Assembly: GCA_022225965.2 (NCBI GenBank)
Contig: JAKJXP020000119.1
Coordinates: 62,001 to 126,000 of the forward strand
Length of the DNA: 64,000 nucleotides
Source of the DNA: Diatrype stigma
Lineage: Eukaryota > Ascomycota > Sordariomycetes > Xylariales > Diatrypaceae
Reading direction: 5' to 3'
The notes under the pieces are model-generated. The model ran no database searches. It saw only the letters and a list, made by a program, of their open reading frames with translations, and was not told the DNA's origin. Below, piece after piece: positions 1 to 10,200 of the stretch (positions within the stretch are counted from its first letter, which is position 1; each line of letters starts with the position of its first letter). The position numbers and the translations under genes were made by a program.

Positions 1-471
1 ACCATTTGAACCTTGGACCTCGACAGAGGCCCAGGGGCATATATGGCAATTGGGAAGTTCTCTAGGGGCCGGATTTCCTCCGGCTACAATGGAGGCAGGA
101 CGCCTGGCTCTCTTGATCTTTGCTTCGCTGATGGGATGTCCCGAGATCAAGACTCTAGATCTGAAGCCTCGATACTTGACATAATCAAGGACCTCGAATA
201 TAGGCTTCCATTCGTGGGATTTGAGGTTCTTTCGAGCCTTCCAGATACGGAGTTGAGCTTCGTACTGCGAAGCACTGACGGTGTTTGTTAGAAGCAGGAT
301 AGGAAAGCTTGAAATCCGGGCCACATACCTAGCGATAAACCCATGCTGCTCCCTCATTATTCTCACTAGGTCATCAAGCGTATTGCCGGGGGCTGGCCGA
401 TAAAAACCCATAATGAAGGCTTTGTGGCGCTCCCATTCATGGCTAGGGATCCTGGGAGTTGAAGAGGCCAT
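1..471 (-). CDS. Clr5-domain protein, 5' part (runs off window start)
   Basis: Minus-strand gene starting at an ATG at 471-469 in a good Kozak context (ACCATGG). Exon 1 is 471-329, intron 328-275 (54 nt, GTATGT donor, CTAAC branch, CAG acceptor), and exon 2 runs from 274 off the window edge. The spliced N-terminus reads IPSHEWERHKAFIMGFY, then LDDLVRIMREQHGF, then SQYEAQLRIWKARKNLK. This is the Clr5 domain of about 55 residues, a presumed DNA-binding domain at the N-terminus of many fungal proteins. The first exon stops inside the domain and the second completes it in frame, which supports the intron. The remaining visible residues are basic and not recognisable. The 3' end is missing, so size and any C-terminal domain are unknown. 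Family call is confident; function is inferred only from the domain. Confidence 0.8.
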   Translation of the reverse strand, partial: MASSTPRIPSHEWERHKAFIMGFYRPAPGNTLDDLVRIMREQHGFIARYVARISSFPILLLTNTVSASQYEAQLRIWKARKNLKSHEWKPIFEVLDYVKYRGFRSRVLISGHPISEAKIKRARRPASIVAGGNPAPRELPNCHICPWASVEVQGSNG

Positions 472-1156
472 GGTACCTCAAAGGATAATAGCGCGGATAG
501 GAGAAACCACTCTACACTCTTGCGTCGATGGTCGTATTGAAGCAGATATGAAAGGAGCCAGTATGTCTTTTGCCATATATGAATTTGATCTCTTGTAGAT
601 TATCCGCTACGTTCTAACTGAGCGGACCGGAAGGTATTTATAGTTACTAAGAAACCTCCCCTCAAAACAGTAAGGCAAACACAGCCTTGTTACTTGTAGT
701 GGCATCATGGACGCGGCCATTGCTAAATGCAGGTTTTGTCATATACGGGCCAGGCCGGTTCCGCCGCACGCAGATTTCGTCAAACCCAGGTTTCGTCATA
801 TGCAGGTTTGGGCACAGAAAATGCAACGCAGACTTTGCCGGTTAATCCAAATTTCTTGGAAACCCCTGCTTCCACATGTGGCAGGTCTTATAGGCCTCCA
901 CCCTGCAACTTATCCCACCATATGAGGCTGTGCTGGGATGCCTGATTGGTTGGAGATTATGCGGGCTGACATTCAACCAACTGTCACCGACGTACTACTT
1001 TGGTTTTACCACATCACTTCAGGTGGCTCAAATGGACATTATGTCAAGGTATGTACTATCATATAATAAATGTTCTGGCCTTTGGAGTTCTCCAAAAGCA
1101 GCATTGTGGGGCGTCGAAAACCCAGTCGATCAACGCAGTCGCGCAGATCTTTACCC
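472..1156. other. Intergenic, between Clr5 gene and MFS gene
   Basis: No gene supported. It lies upstream of the Clr5-domain gene and downstream of the MFS stop codon. At 728-806 a short motif of the form GCAGGTTT(T/C)GTCATAT recurs imperfectly three to four times. Short open frames here are not supported by any motif. Confidence 0.5.
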
Positions 1157-3032
1157 CTATTTCTTCCGAAGCGCAACGAACAAGAGGACGTAAACACAAA
1201 CCCCGAAACCGAGCATACCAGATATTACACCAAAGCCCATCAGATACTTGGGAGCGTCATCGGAAGGGAATAGGTATGCGCCGTAGATTTGTGCTAGATT
1301 ACCCATTGCGTTCATGAGCGCCAGGGCGATGGCGCGAACCTCGGTATCCATGTTGCCGAAGGTCGAGGAAGCGTATGCGAGTGACAAAGCATTGGATGCC
1401 CATAGTCCCGCAGCCATTATGACAAGCAATACGTATCTAGCCGTGTAGTCGTATATGGTGCAGACGCAGATAGAAGTGATCATTGAGATCGCTAGCCAGC
1501 CGGCAATTGCCAGTCCACGGAATTGGGGGACTTTGTCTAGCACCCAGCCACTGATAGCGGTGCAGAAGAATGCTACGGCGTAGATAGGAACCTTGAAATG
1601 ATTGGTTAGAAGGTCTCTATGAAAACGGAGGACTAGATACAAGCTTACAGTCATGTACTGTGCCTGGACGGTACTTGTATATCCCAAACCATTGACCAAG
1701 GTTGGATAGAAGTAGCTCAATGTTGAGGAACCAACGATAACCTACTACCGTTAGCTGGGTCAAGTATGATATCGCAGGGTGAGTAATTACCATGTAACCA
1801 AGGATGAAACCCCATGTTCTCCAGTTACCGAGAGCAAGCATGAATGACCGTCTCTTTCCGATCGGGGCGTTATCTTCCGCCCGAGTAGTGACATTACTAT
1901 CACGGAGCCGGAAGATTGCGATCTTTCGTTCGCGCTCTGTGAGACGATTTGAATTCGCGGGGAAGTCGAGTAAGATGAACATTGAGATCAAAGCCCAGCC
2001 AGCTGTAGTGGCTCCCTCTACAATGAATAGCCATCTGATGTAGTCGCAAGTATTAGATACGGACGGGGGCATCGAATGGAAGTTATGCTCTTACCTCCAT
2101 CCCCTGATCCCATGTGATCCCTCAAGTCCGTCCGTGATACCCCCTCCAATCAAACCACCAAAAGCGCCTGATAATATAGCGGCTGACATGTAGACAGCAA
2201 ATCGCCTTGACTGTTCGTTGGGCTTATACCAAGACGAGATAATGAGGAGGATACCCGGTGCAAACCCGGACTCGGGTACGCCGACAAAAGTTCGTAATAC
2301 GATGAGGTGGTGATATGTTTGGGCAATCGACATGAGGCAGGTCAAAATGCCCTGTGGAGGTTGTCGTCAGTGAACCTGCATTCTTGCCTGTGAGGTACAG
2401 GCATGCCTTTGATACTATAGGGTTCGAGTATCGGCCTGCTTAAGTTCTCCGTGAAAGAAGAGGATTGAAAGGACGTGAGACTGGATCAAGTCTCGTGAAT
2501 TATTCAGAGCTTACCCAGCACGTCATGAGGATCGGAAGGTAAATTGATGGGCGTGATCGGACGAGAATCATATTCGACAGCGGTTCGAATATAACGTATC
2601 CCACTTACTCCTGTTAGACCTGGTGTTCATTGTATCTAAGGAGCTTCATATGAAATAGGGGAGTGAATGGCGAAACCCTACCAAAAAAGACGACAAGGAT
2701 GACACTATATTGGGCCGAATCCAGACCGACGTCGTCGCTCATTCCCGCAATCTTAGCATTGCCTACACTGTGATCAGGGTCAGGTCTCGTTGAATGGGTT
2801 AACTAAAGGTCAATGAACTCAGGCAAACTAACTTTATCCGATCTATGTACGAAAGAAGATACATAATCCATATAGTCGGTAGGAGGAATAGATCGATCTT
2901 TCGAATAAGCTTCTTTTCCTCCTGTGGGGACCATGTAAAGTTGTCATCGCTGTCTTCGAGATGTTCTGGCTCCCGGTCTCTCTCATGTGCCACCTTGAGA
3001 TCAGTCGATGCCTTACCCTTGAGGGTGACCAT
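1157..3032 (-). CDS. MFS transporter, anion:cation symporter (Dal5/nicotinate-permease type)
   Basis: Seven exons on the minus strand: 3032-2833, 2767-2682, 2603-2515, 2351-2095, 2034-1791, 1741-1649 and 1591-1157, all with GT-AG introns of 49-163 nt. Lengths sum to 1404 nt, giving 467 residues with no internal stop. An N-terminal acidic cytosolic segment leads to LLPTIWIMYLLSYIDR, INVGNAKIAGM, FEPLSNMILVR, then GVPESGFAPGILLI and GWRWLFIVEG, and later VGSSTLSYFYPTLVNGLGY and QAQYMTVPIYAVAF. This order is diagnostic of the fungal allantoate/nicotinate/vitamin permease branch of the major facilitator superfamily, with 12 expected membrane helices. The substrate cannot be read from sequence. 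The start is the first ATG in the frame; the frame stays open 17 codons upstream without an ATG. An SDR gene lies upstream on the same strand, so a shared metabolic role is possible but unproven. Confidence 0.88.
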
Positions 3033-4334
3033 AGTATTAGCTGAACTTGGTGATAGAGGGAAGGTTGAGGTGGAAGCAAACAATGCAGAACGCTGCGAAG
3101 TCGGTGACAGTGGGTAATAAAGGACGATGCCTGGAACCTACCTGGGAAGAATCGGAGAAATAGTCAACATCAAATTATGACTTTTATTTACCAGAATATT
3201 GGATCGATGATATCCATGTCCTAATCTGATCGATCACCGATCTCCATATTTATCTCCTTATACCTGAGGTTGGTCAGGGGTGGATTGGAGAACAACCCCG
3301 ACCGGTACTATCATCCCCGTGGGGTATAGCACAGAGTTTCCCTCGCGCCGAGTAGGAAAACACATCTCTCGACCATGTGGTGTTCTGCCATAAGTGTGTG
3401 TATCGGAATGAACGCTCGATGCATCAATCCTCACCTAAGCCACGTCGGTTGAGAGCATGGGGCTTACAGACACCCACTGGATAGCAAGTCATTTCGAGAC
3501 GCATGTCCCCCTTCGAACAATTACCACCAAAGCCTAACAGAGTATCTCAGTATCACATGTGGCTAGACGCATCGGATAAAGCGAGCAGACGCATCGGACA
3601 CAGCGAGCAGCGACCGCGATGCGAGCATTGTGGGAGGTCTGGGCGAGCGTGTCATAGTTACTATTGGGCCTAAAATCCCACGGCGACGAAAGGTTCCGTC
3701 ATCTTCGTGGCAAAACCATGAATAACAATTTTAGTACGAGGTAATAGCATGCGAAGTACGTGGGAGAGAAGAAGCAGGCTTGGATATCAGATCCGCACCC
3801 ACTGCTACCAACTCTATCGGAGATGCCCCTCCCCCGCCCACCCTAGCACGACTGCGGATCAAGACACGCCACCAAATGTGATGAGCTTCCTAGTAGTACG
3901 TAGAGTCATGATGGCGTCAGATTCTACAGGATATAGGCAGTAACTCAGAATAGGTAAGACTGCGTTCCCATCAACGAACATGGTCCACCTCTTCACCCTA
4001 CGGATTGCGCATATGTTCAACATTGATCTAGTACCTGTTGCGCATGAACTAACCGGAATCTACGCTCAGTGCAAATGAAAGAGAGGTTTGATTAAGGGTG
4101 GAACGAGGTCTGGTGCTGTTGCATTCATCGCTAATGATGTTTAGGGGTTTGGCGTTTTGAGTTGTTGTACTTAGGGGGCTCGCCCCTTTTAAAGGGGTAT
4201 CTCACGTGACTCTGCAAGATGGACAAGATAATCCTATGCTCAATCCACCTATGTCATTGCGAACATACCATATATATGTACTCAATCTTAGAATTTTAGT
4301 AACGTATAGTTCAATTCAGCTTCAACCAAGTCTA
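3033..4334. other. Intergenic with a 22-bp tandem duplication
   Basis: No gene supported in this 1.3 kb between the MFS start and the SDR stop. Two adjacent 22-bp copies beginning AGACGCATCGGA lie at 3565-3586 and 3587-3608, differing at two positions. The open frame at 3749-3943 has no recognisable content. Confidence 0.5.
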
Positions 4335-5198
4335 TCACCACGCTCCCACTACCCCTGCCACAGGAATATCAATACCAGTCGTATACGAAGCACAGTCGGA
4401 CAGGAGGTAGACGTATGCGCCTCCTAGCTCCTTCGGGTCCGCCAGCCGCGGCATGCCGCCGTAGTATTGCATCTTCAGGCCCCAGTCCGGCGACTGGTCG
4501 ACGTAGTACGTCATGGCGGTCCGCACGAAGCCCGGCGAGACCGAGTTGACCCGGATGCCGTGCTTGGCCCACTCCATGGCGAGCGTGTGGGTCATGTTGC
4601 GGACGGCGGCCTTGGTGGCCCCGTACGGCGCGGACGGTGCCGCGCGGTTGGGCCGGTACGCCGTCATCGAGGCCGTGAAGACGATCGAGCCCCGCACGCC
4701 CAGCTCGACGAACCGCCGCGCCACCGTCGTCGCGCAGAAGTACGCCCCGAACACGTTGAGGTTGAACAGCTGCTCCACCTGCGCGCGCGAGAAGTCCAGC
4801 GCCGGCTGGTGCTTGGTCATCCCCGCGTTGGCCACCAGGCCGTGGATGGCGCCCTCGGCGGCGATGATCGCGTCGATTGCTGCCGCGGTCGAGTCCTCCG
4901 ATGTCACGTCGCAGTTCAGGTACTTCAGGCGCTTGGGATTGGCCTCCTGAAGAGCGGCGAACTCGTCGCCCGGCTCGAAGAGGTCGAGGGAATAGACAAC
5001 CGCGGCGTCGTTGGCTAGGCAGACATGGGAAATGCCGAGCCCAATGCCTCGGTTCGCTCCCGTGATCGCGACGACTTTGTTCTTCAGGCCGACCCGCCAG
5101 TCATGGTCAGGACCAGGCGTTGTGTCTAAAATCGTGGGCTGTTGAGCTCCCGGGACGGGTTGTGTTTCCGCTGCCGCGGCATCGGTGGTATTGTCCAT
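4335..5198 (-). CDS. Short-chain dehydrogenase/reductase (SDR), NAD(P)-dependent
   Basis: Single-exon gene of 287 residues. The first in-frame ATG is at 5198-5196 (MDNTTDAAAA); the frame stays open further upstream only with non-ATG codons. Classical SDR landmarks appear in order: nucleotide-binding TGANRGIG near residue 48, NAGM (NNAG-type) in the middle, a catalytic Ser in FTASMTAY, YGATK as the YxxxK catalytic pair, and the C-terminal RVNSVSPGFVRTAMT. The final residues (TTGIDIPVAGVVGAW) match the end of the sorbose/arabinitol-type classical SDR group, which reduces or oxidises polyols and keto sugars. That substrate class is inference. The coding region is very GC-rich against neighbouring DNA and lies only about 250 bp from the RIP-mutated block. 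Confidence 0.9.
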   Translation of the reverse strand: MDNTTDAAAAETQPVPGAQQPTILDTTPGPDHDWRVGLKNKVVAITGANRGIGLGISHVCLANDAAVVYSLDLFEPGDEFAALQEANPKRLKYLNCDVTSEDSTAAAIDAIIAAEGAIHGLVANAGMTKHQPALDFSRAQVEQLFNLNVFGAYFCATTVARRFVELGVRGSIVFTASMTAYRPNRAAPSAPYGATKAAVRNMTHTLAMEWAKHGIRVNSVSPGFVRTAMTYYVDQSPDWGLKMQYYGGMPRLADPKELGGAYVYLLSDCASYTTGIDIPVAGVVGAW

Positions 5199-5439
5199 AG
5201 CGTGCAAAGTGTTGTATGTTACAAGCCTGTGAAATAACTGGTTATGACACTTAAAATGTCTCGTTGCTATTGGTGGCAATCATGGAACAGGCAGATGAAG
5301 TAATGCGGATATTAGCGTCTATGCTATGATTACAAAGGTCACGAAGATTAATAGGTTATAGGAGTACTGTTTAATTATAGATCACCTTTTACTAATGTCT
5401 TGTTTATAATATACCGGTATTAAACAGCAATTCGGATAA
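5199..5439. other. SDR promoter region and edge of the AT-rich block
   Basis: DNA upstream of the SDR start. Base composition changes from ordinary to strongly AT-rich between about 5320 and 5460, marking the edge of the RIP-mutated retrotransposon. No gene seen. Confidence 0.4.
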
Positions 5440-5469
5440 ATACACTTAAGACCTCGCCTCGACTATATC

Positions 5470-5649
5470 GCATTCAGAAAATCATAGATAAGGAAGAATT
5501 CGGATACAGATTTAATTATATAGAAAAAAAGAAGCGATCTTTAATTTAAAAAGCGGAAAAGCTCTTTATATATAATATGCCAAGCTATTAAATGCAAATT
5601 ACTTAGTTATATAATCCAAGCTTTTTTATATAGCCCTTATATTGCGATA
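5470..5649 (-). repeat. LTR of copia element 1 (3' LTR relative to element)
   Basis: Aligns without gaps to 12954-13133 over 180 bp. Shared blocks include AAGGAAGAATTCGGATA and GCTCTTTATATA. Most differences are C/T or G/A, and this copy is the more AT-converted one. It ends GCGATA where the other copy has GCGACA. Similarity seems to continue to the left with indels, so the full LTR is probably longer. Confidence 0.8.
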
Positions 5650-5899
5650 TATTTTTTAAATTAATTGCGTATAAATATATTGATTTATAAGAAAAGCGAA
5701 TTATTAAATAAATAAAAAGTAATTTCGTAAAATTAATAAAATGCAATTACGATACGTAATAGCTTAATTTAATTAATGCATATTTGGTTATTATATAAAT
5801 AATTTCTTTCGTTATTATATAAATAATTATTCGAATAATGCGTTATTAATTATATACGTTTATTTTATAAATATTAAAATATAAATAAAGCGCCTTTTT

Positions 5900-7260
5900 T
5901 ATTTTGTTTTGTTTTTTTTTTTGGTTTTTTTTAAGCATTATTTATAAAGCGATATGTGGTTTATTTAAAGATTAAAATAAAAACGTGCCTTTTATATTAA
6001 CCGTAATTGCATTTTTTAAAATAAATAAAATGGAACGACTTAATTTAAAGACCTGCCGTAAGAACCGCGTTTGCGTTGCCATCGAATTTGCCGCCGCCGT
6101 TTAAAAGCGCGTTGCTTGCTGCGCCGCCGCCGCTTAAAAACGCGTCGCCGTCGTTGCTATTAAGAAATAAGCCCGCGTTGCTGTTATTACCGAAAAGGTT
6201 CGCGTTGCCGCTATCGAATTCGAGGCCGAATTGAAGGCCCAGCTTTTCGACGTTTTCGCTTTTGCCGCCGACGACAAACTGTCCTTTAGGCCGGAAAAAG
6301 CTGGCTTCGTTAATGACGAGCCGTTTTTCGGTTTAAAAAACGCGGGTGCCCTTTTTTTTCCGGAGGCTTTTTTTTTTTCGGAAAGTGGAAGGTCCGATAT
6401 TCCCGTGCGCCTTTTTTTTTGCCGTCGCCCGCGTCCAGTTTCGTTTCCGCCGCTTGCTTTTCTTTTCGCCGCTTTCGAAACCTTATGTCCGCGTTATCGT
6501 TTGATTCGCCGCCGTTCGCCGCCGAATACCTTTCCGCTTATTCCGGATATCGCTTATATTTCCAAAAAAAAAAAAAAAAACAAAAAAGGCAAAAACAAAA
6601 GCAAAAGTAAAGGCAAAGCGCTAAAGGCCCGGCTTTTTTTTAACGGTATAATTCGGATTATTTCTTGTTTTGGGTATATCCGGTTTGCTTTAGCCGAATG
6701 TTTTTACGGGATATATTTAAACGCCGTTAAAAGAAGTCGCCGTTATTAGCGCTGCGTTTTTGGATATAAATGCGCCGTTTTGTAAGTTATTTTATATATC
6801 CAAATGTCGATTTTTTAAAGTTAATTTTTTTGCTTTAATTCCGTTGCTGCTTATAATTTGGCGCGCCGAATGGTAGCTATTTTCGAAAATGGTTGCCGAA
6901 AAATAAATGCTTATTTTTTTTTTTTTTTTTTTTAATTAATTATTTTTAAAACGCCTTTACGTTACGCCGTAGCTTTCGCGTATTACTTTTTTAATTCGAA
7001 ACTAAGGGCGTTTTAAGTTTTTGGTCCGTTAATTGGAATAAAAAGCCGGTAGCTGCTTTCGCCGAAAAGCGGAAAAAGGAAAAGAACGAAAAGAAAAAAA
7101 AAAAGAAAGAAAAAAAAAACGAAGAAAAAGAAAAGAAAAAAAAAAGCAAAAGCGAAAGCGAAAACGAAAACGAAAACGAAAGCGAAAACGAAAACGAAAG
7201 AAATCCTTTCGGCGGCCCAAATGTAATAGCCGGTATTTTGCCGGTCGTTATTTTTTAGGT
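5900..7260 (-). other. Extra region between RNase H and 3' LTR of copia element 1, with coding-like remnant
   Basis: A GC-richer island inside the RIP block. On the minus strand (same sense as the element), 6330-6050 reads as a coherent Gly/Asn-rich stretch including FVVGGKSENVEKLGLQFGLEF and LLNGGGKFDGNANAVL. Further upstream, stops interrupt it. At 7149-7200 a hexamer-type repeat (CGAAAR units) gives simple-sequence frames on either strand. I do not recognise a family. It may be an additional element-borne ORF or a captured gene fragment mutated by RIP. Confidence 0.45.
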
Positions 7261-10200
7261 TCGCCTAAAAAAAAAATAATTATGCCCTTGTTATTGTTAC
7301 CTTTTGGGGTATATTTTTAAAGCTTATTTTGCGTTTTGCGATACGGTATTTTACGGGATTAGTTAGGTTTTCGGTATGGAAACCGGCGAATCCCTTTATG
7401 AAATTTTTCTTGCTTTTTATTAATAATCCTAATTTTTAATATGCCGTATGTTTTAAAAATTAAATAAAGCCTTAAAATGTTTAAAGCTTTGCTTATTTAA
7501 TGCTTTGGTTAAACCGTTAGCTGGCATTTAATTAGTAACAAAATAAATAATTTCGAAAAATTCCTTTTTATGTTCCTATTTAAGCTATATATTTTATATA
7601 TCCATATAGCGAAATTTCGTATTTATTTTTGCTTAATTATTAATAATTAATTTAATCGTTTATTGATTATTATAAAAGATCCTTTAAGGCTTTTTTAAAT
7701 TTAATTGGAAATTTTAAAGCAAGTATTAAAGGGCTATTGTTTTTTTGGCTATATTCGAAAGGGCAAATAGTTTAGCTTTTATTATAAAAGTCGATATTGT
7801 GCTTTATCGAATTGCTTTTTATATAATGGAACCGCTAAAAAACGTTATAATATAGCCTATTATTAAGCGCTTTGTTTTTTCGTTATTTATAAAAAAAGCA
7901 TTTCTTATTATAAATAATGTTTATGCTTTTTTGTTAAATCTTTTATATATAATTCCCAAAAACCTTATATTATATAAATAAAAAATTATTCGATTTGTTA
8001 TTATTAAATGCTTTGGTTTTGGATTTATAAAGAACTTTAAAAACATAAAAACAACGTAAGCTATATTTGGTTTAATTATTATCGTTATATATAAAATCGA
8101 ATTAATACGTTTTTGATATACTTTTATTTGTTTCTTAATAGCGCTTTCTTTATATTTAATAAAAAGCTCGATTCTTATAGGAATAAAAGAAGGATTAATA
8201 TTATTATTAAGTTTAAAGCATATAGCGATTTTCTTTATATATTAATTATGAATTAAATAAATTTATTTCGTTTTGTGGTTTTTATTTATTCGGATTTCTA
8301 AAAATTAGGTTATTGGATTTTGGTTTTTTATTTCGTAAATATTATATAGCTTTTTAGCGAAATCGTTAGTTACGTTTTAATTATCTTTATAATGAAATAG
8401 AAAAATATCGTTTACGAAAAAAACTATTAAAATCGTTCCGTTTTCGTTAATAAATAAGTACGGGTTTTCGGTAAACGGAATAAATCCTAACGTTTTAAGG
8501 GTAGCAAAAAATTCCTTATACCAAAGCATAAGAAAGTTCCTTAATCCATATAGAATTCGTTTAAATTCGATTATTATTTCGGGCTATTTAAATCTTTTAA
8601 GAAGTTCGTACGTTATTGGTATTTCGTTTTTTTTTTTTGCATTAAAAAAAGCAATAACGACGTTAAATTGTCGAATCTTTAAGTCGAATTTAGCTGCAAT
8701 AGCTATCGCCGTTTTAAACGTACGAAATGTTAAAATAGCAACGTAAATGCTTTCGATGGTTTTTTTTCGTTAAAGATCTTCGCGTACGTAAAGTCGTAAT
8801 TTCGTTCGAATAAGGAATTCGTTTTCGTTAAATTTATAAGTAAATATCCATTTTAAGGATATGGGCTTATTTTAACGTTAATTTTTTTTTTGGTATTTTT
8901 ATATTTTTTTTTTAATTAATATACGTATTTCGAAATAAGCATTTTTTTTAAATAAAACATTTAAAAGGTAATTATTAAGTTTTCTTTAATTTTTAAGTAA
9001 TGGCTTAATAAATTGGTTTTTATATATTTTGGATATATTAGGTATAGCGTTTATTTTGGACGCATATTTCTAATTAATCGCCGCAGCAATTACGAAATAA
9101 AGGGTTTTATAAGTTCCATTTAAATGCTGAATAATATTTTCGAACGAAAATATGAAGATTCGTAATTCGTATTAGTTTATTTTTTTTTATTTTTTAGGTA
9201 AAAAATCTTTCGATTGTGTTATAATAAATACTTTTAATAAAGCATTTATTTTCGAGCCAAAAGTTCCCGAATTATTATTAGGATTTAAACGTACGTTTTT
9301 TTTCGTTAGTTAAAAAGATTTGCGTATTTATTTGGTATTGGAAATGTTCGTTTTGGCTGCGCGTCTTTTATTTCGAATAGCGTTCGATCGTATAAGGACT
9401 ATCGATTCGTTTTTTTTTACGATAATGATACTTTTTATATCTTTTTTTTCGGATATAATGTAACGAAAGTTTTATATTTTGCCGGAATTTTTATTTTAAG
9501 TATTAATATCGCCTTTATTTATTTAAGCAGTATTTAAGTAAAATGGATCCGTAATTAACGGCTTTTTATCGAAATTATTTGTTATATTTATAGGTTAATT
9601 TTTAACGTTTATATTTTCCGTATATGAAATGTTTTCGGATACGTCGTTATAAGCAATAGTTAAATTTTCGGCCGATTTTTTAGTTTCGTAGCTATTAATA
9701 GGTGGCTTCGAAAAAGGGATTAGAAGTTTTTTACGAGCTGTATTTTAAAAGAGCTCTTTTATTTTCGAATTTTGATTTACCGATTGGCCATTTAGTGTTT
9801 TTTCTTTAAAAAAAGGCTTATTTCTTAGCTATAACTCTGGAGCTTTTTCGCCTAATTGGTTTTATATGTCGAAAGCTTTTAATATAGTTTCATAAGAATT
9901 TACCTTTATAAGCTAATAAAAAGCATCGATAATCTCTTAAATAATACCTTTCGAAAGCGCCTTTGCTTTTTTTTTTTTCGGTATATAAAAGATCCTTTCG
10001 TTAAAGGTAATATTGCGCGTAATAATAACTTGGTCCAGCTTTAATATTTAAATCTTTTAAAGATTTGTTATAACGTAACTTATTAAATATCCGATATAAG
10101 CTTTTGGTTGGACTTTATATGTTCGTTTATTTTAATAAGTTTGTTTGATTTTATTTAAAAGATACGTTTTGTAACTATAAGCAAATATAAAGCCCCAATT

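Noticed and set aside
4467..5018. Long plus-strand open frame across the SDR gene
   Set aside because: Antisense shadow of a GC-rich coding region. It is Arg/Val-rich with no motif, while the minus strand carries a complete SDR.
6231..6749. 172-codon plus-strand frame in the AT-rich block
   Set aside because: Has no ATG at its start, is low in complexity (Phe and Lys runs) and runs antisense to a copia element whose sense strand shows a more coherent reading.
7029..7220. 63-codon Phe/Arg repeat frame
   Set aside because: Translation of a hexamer simple repeat; any frame of it stays open.
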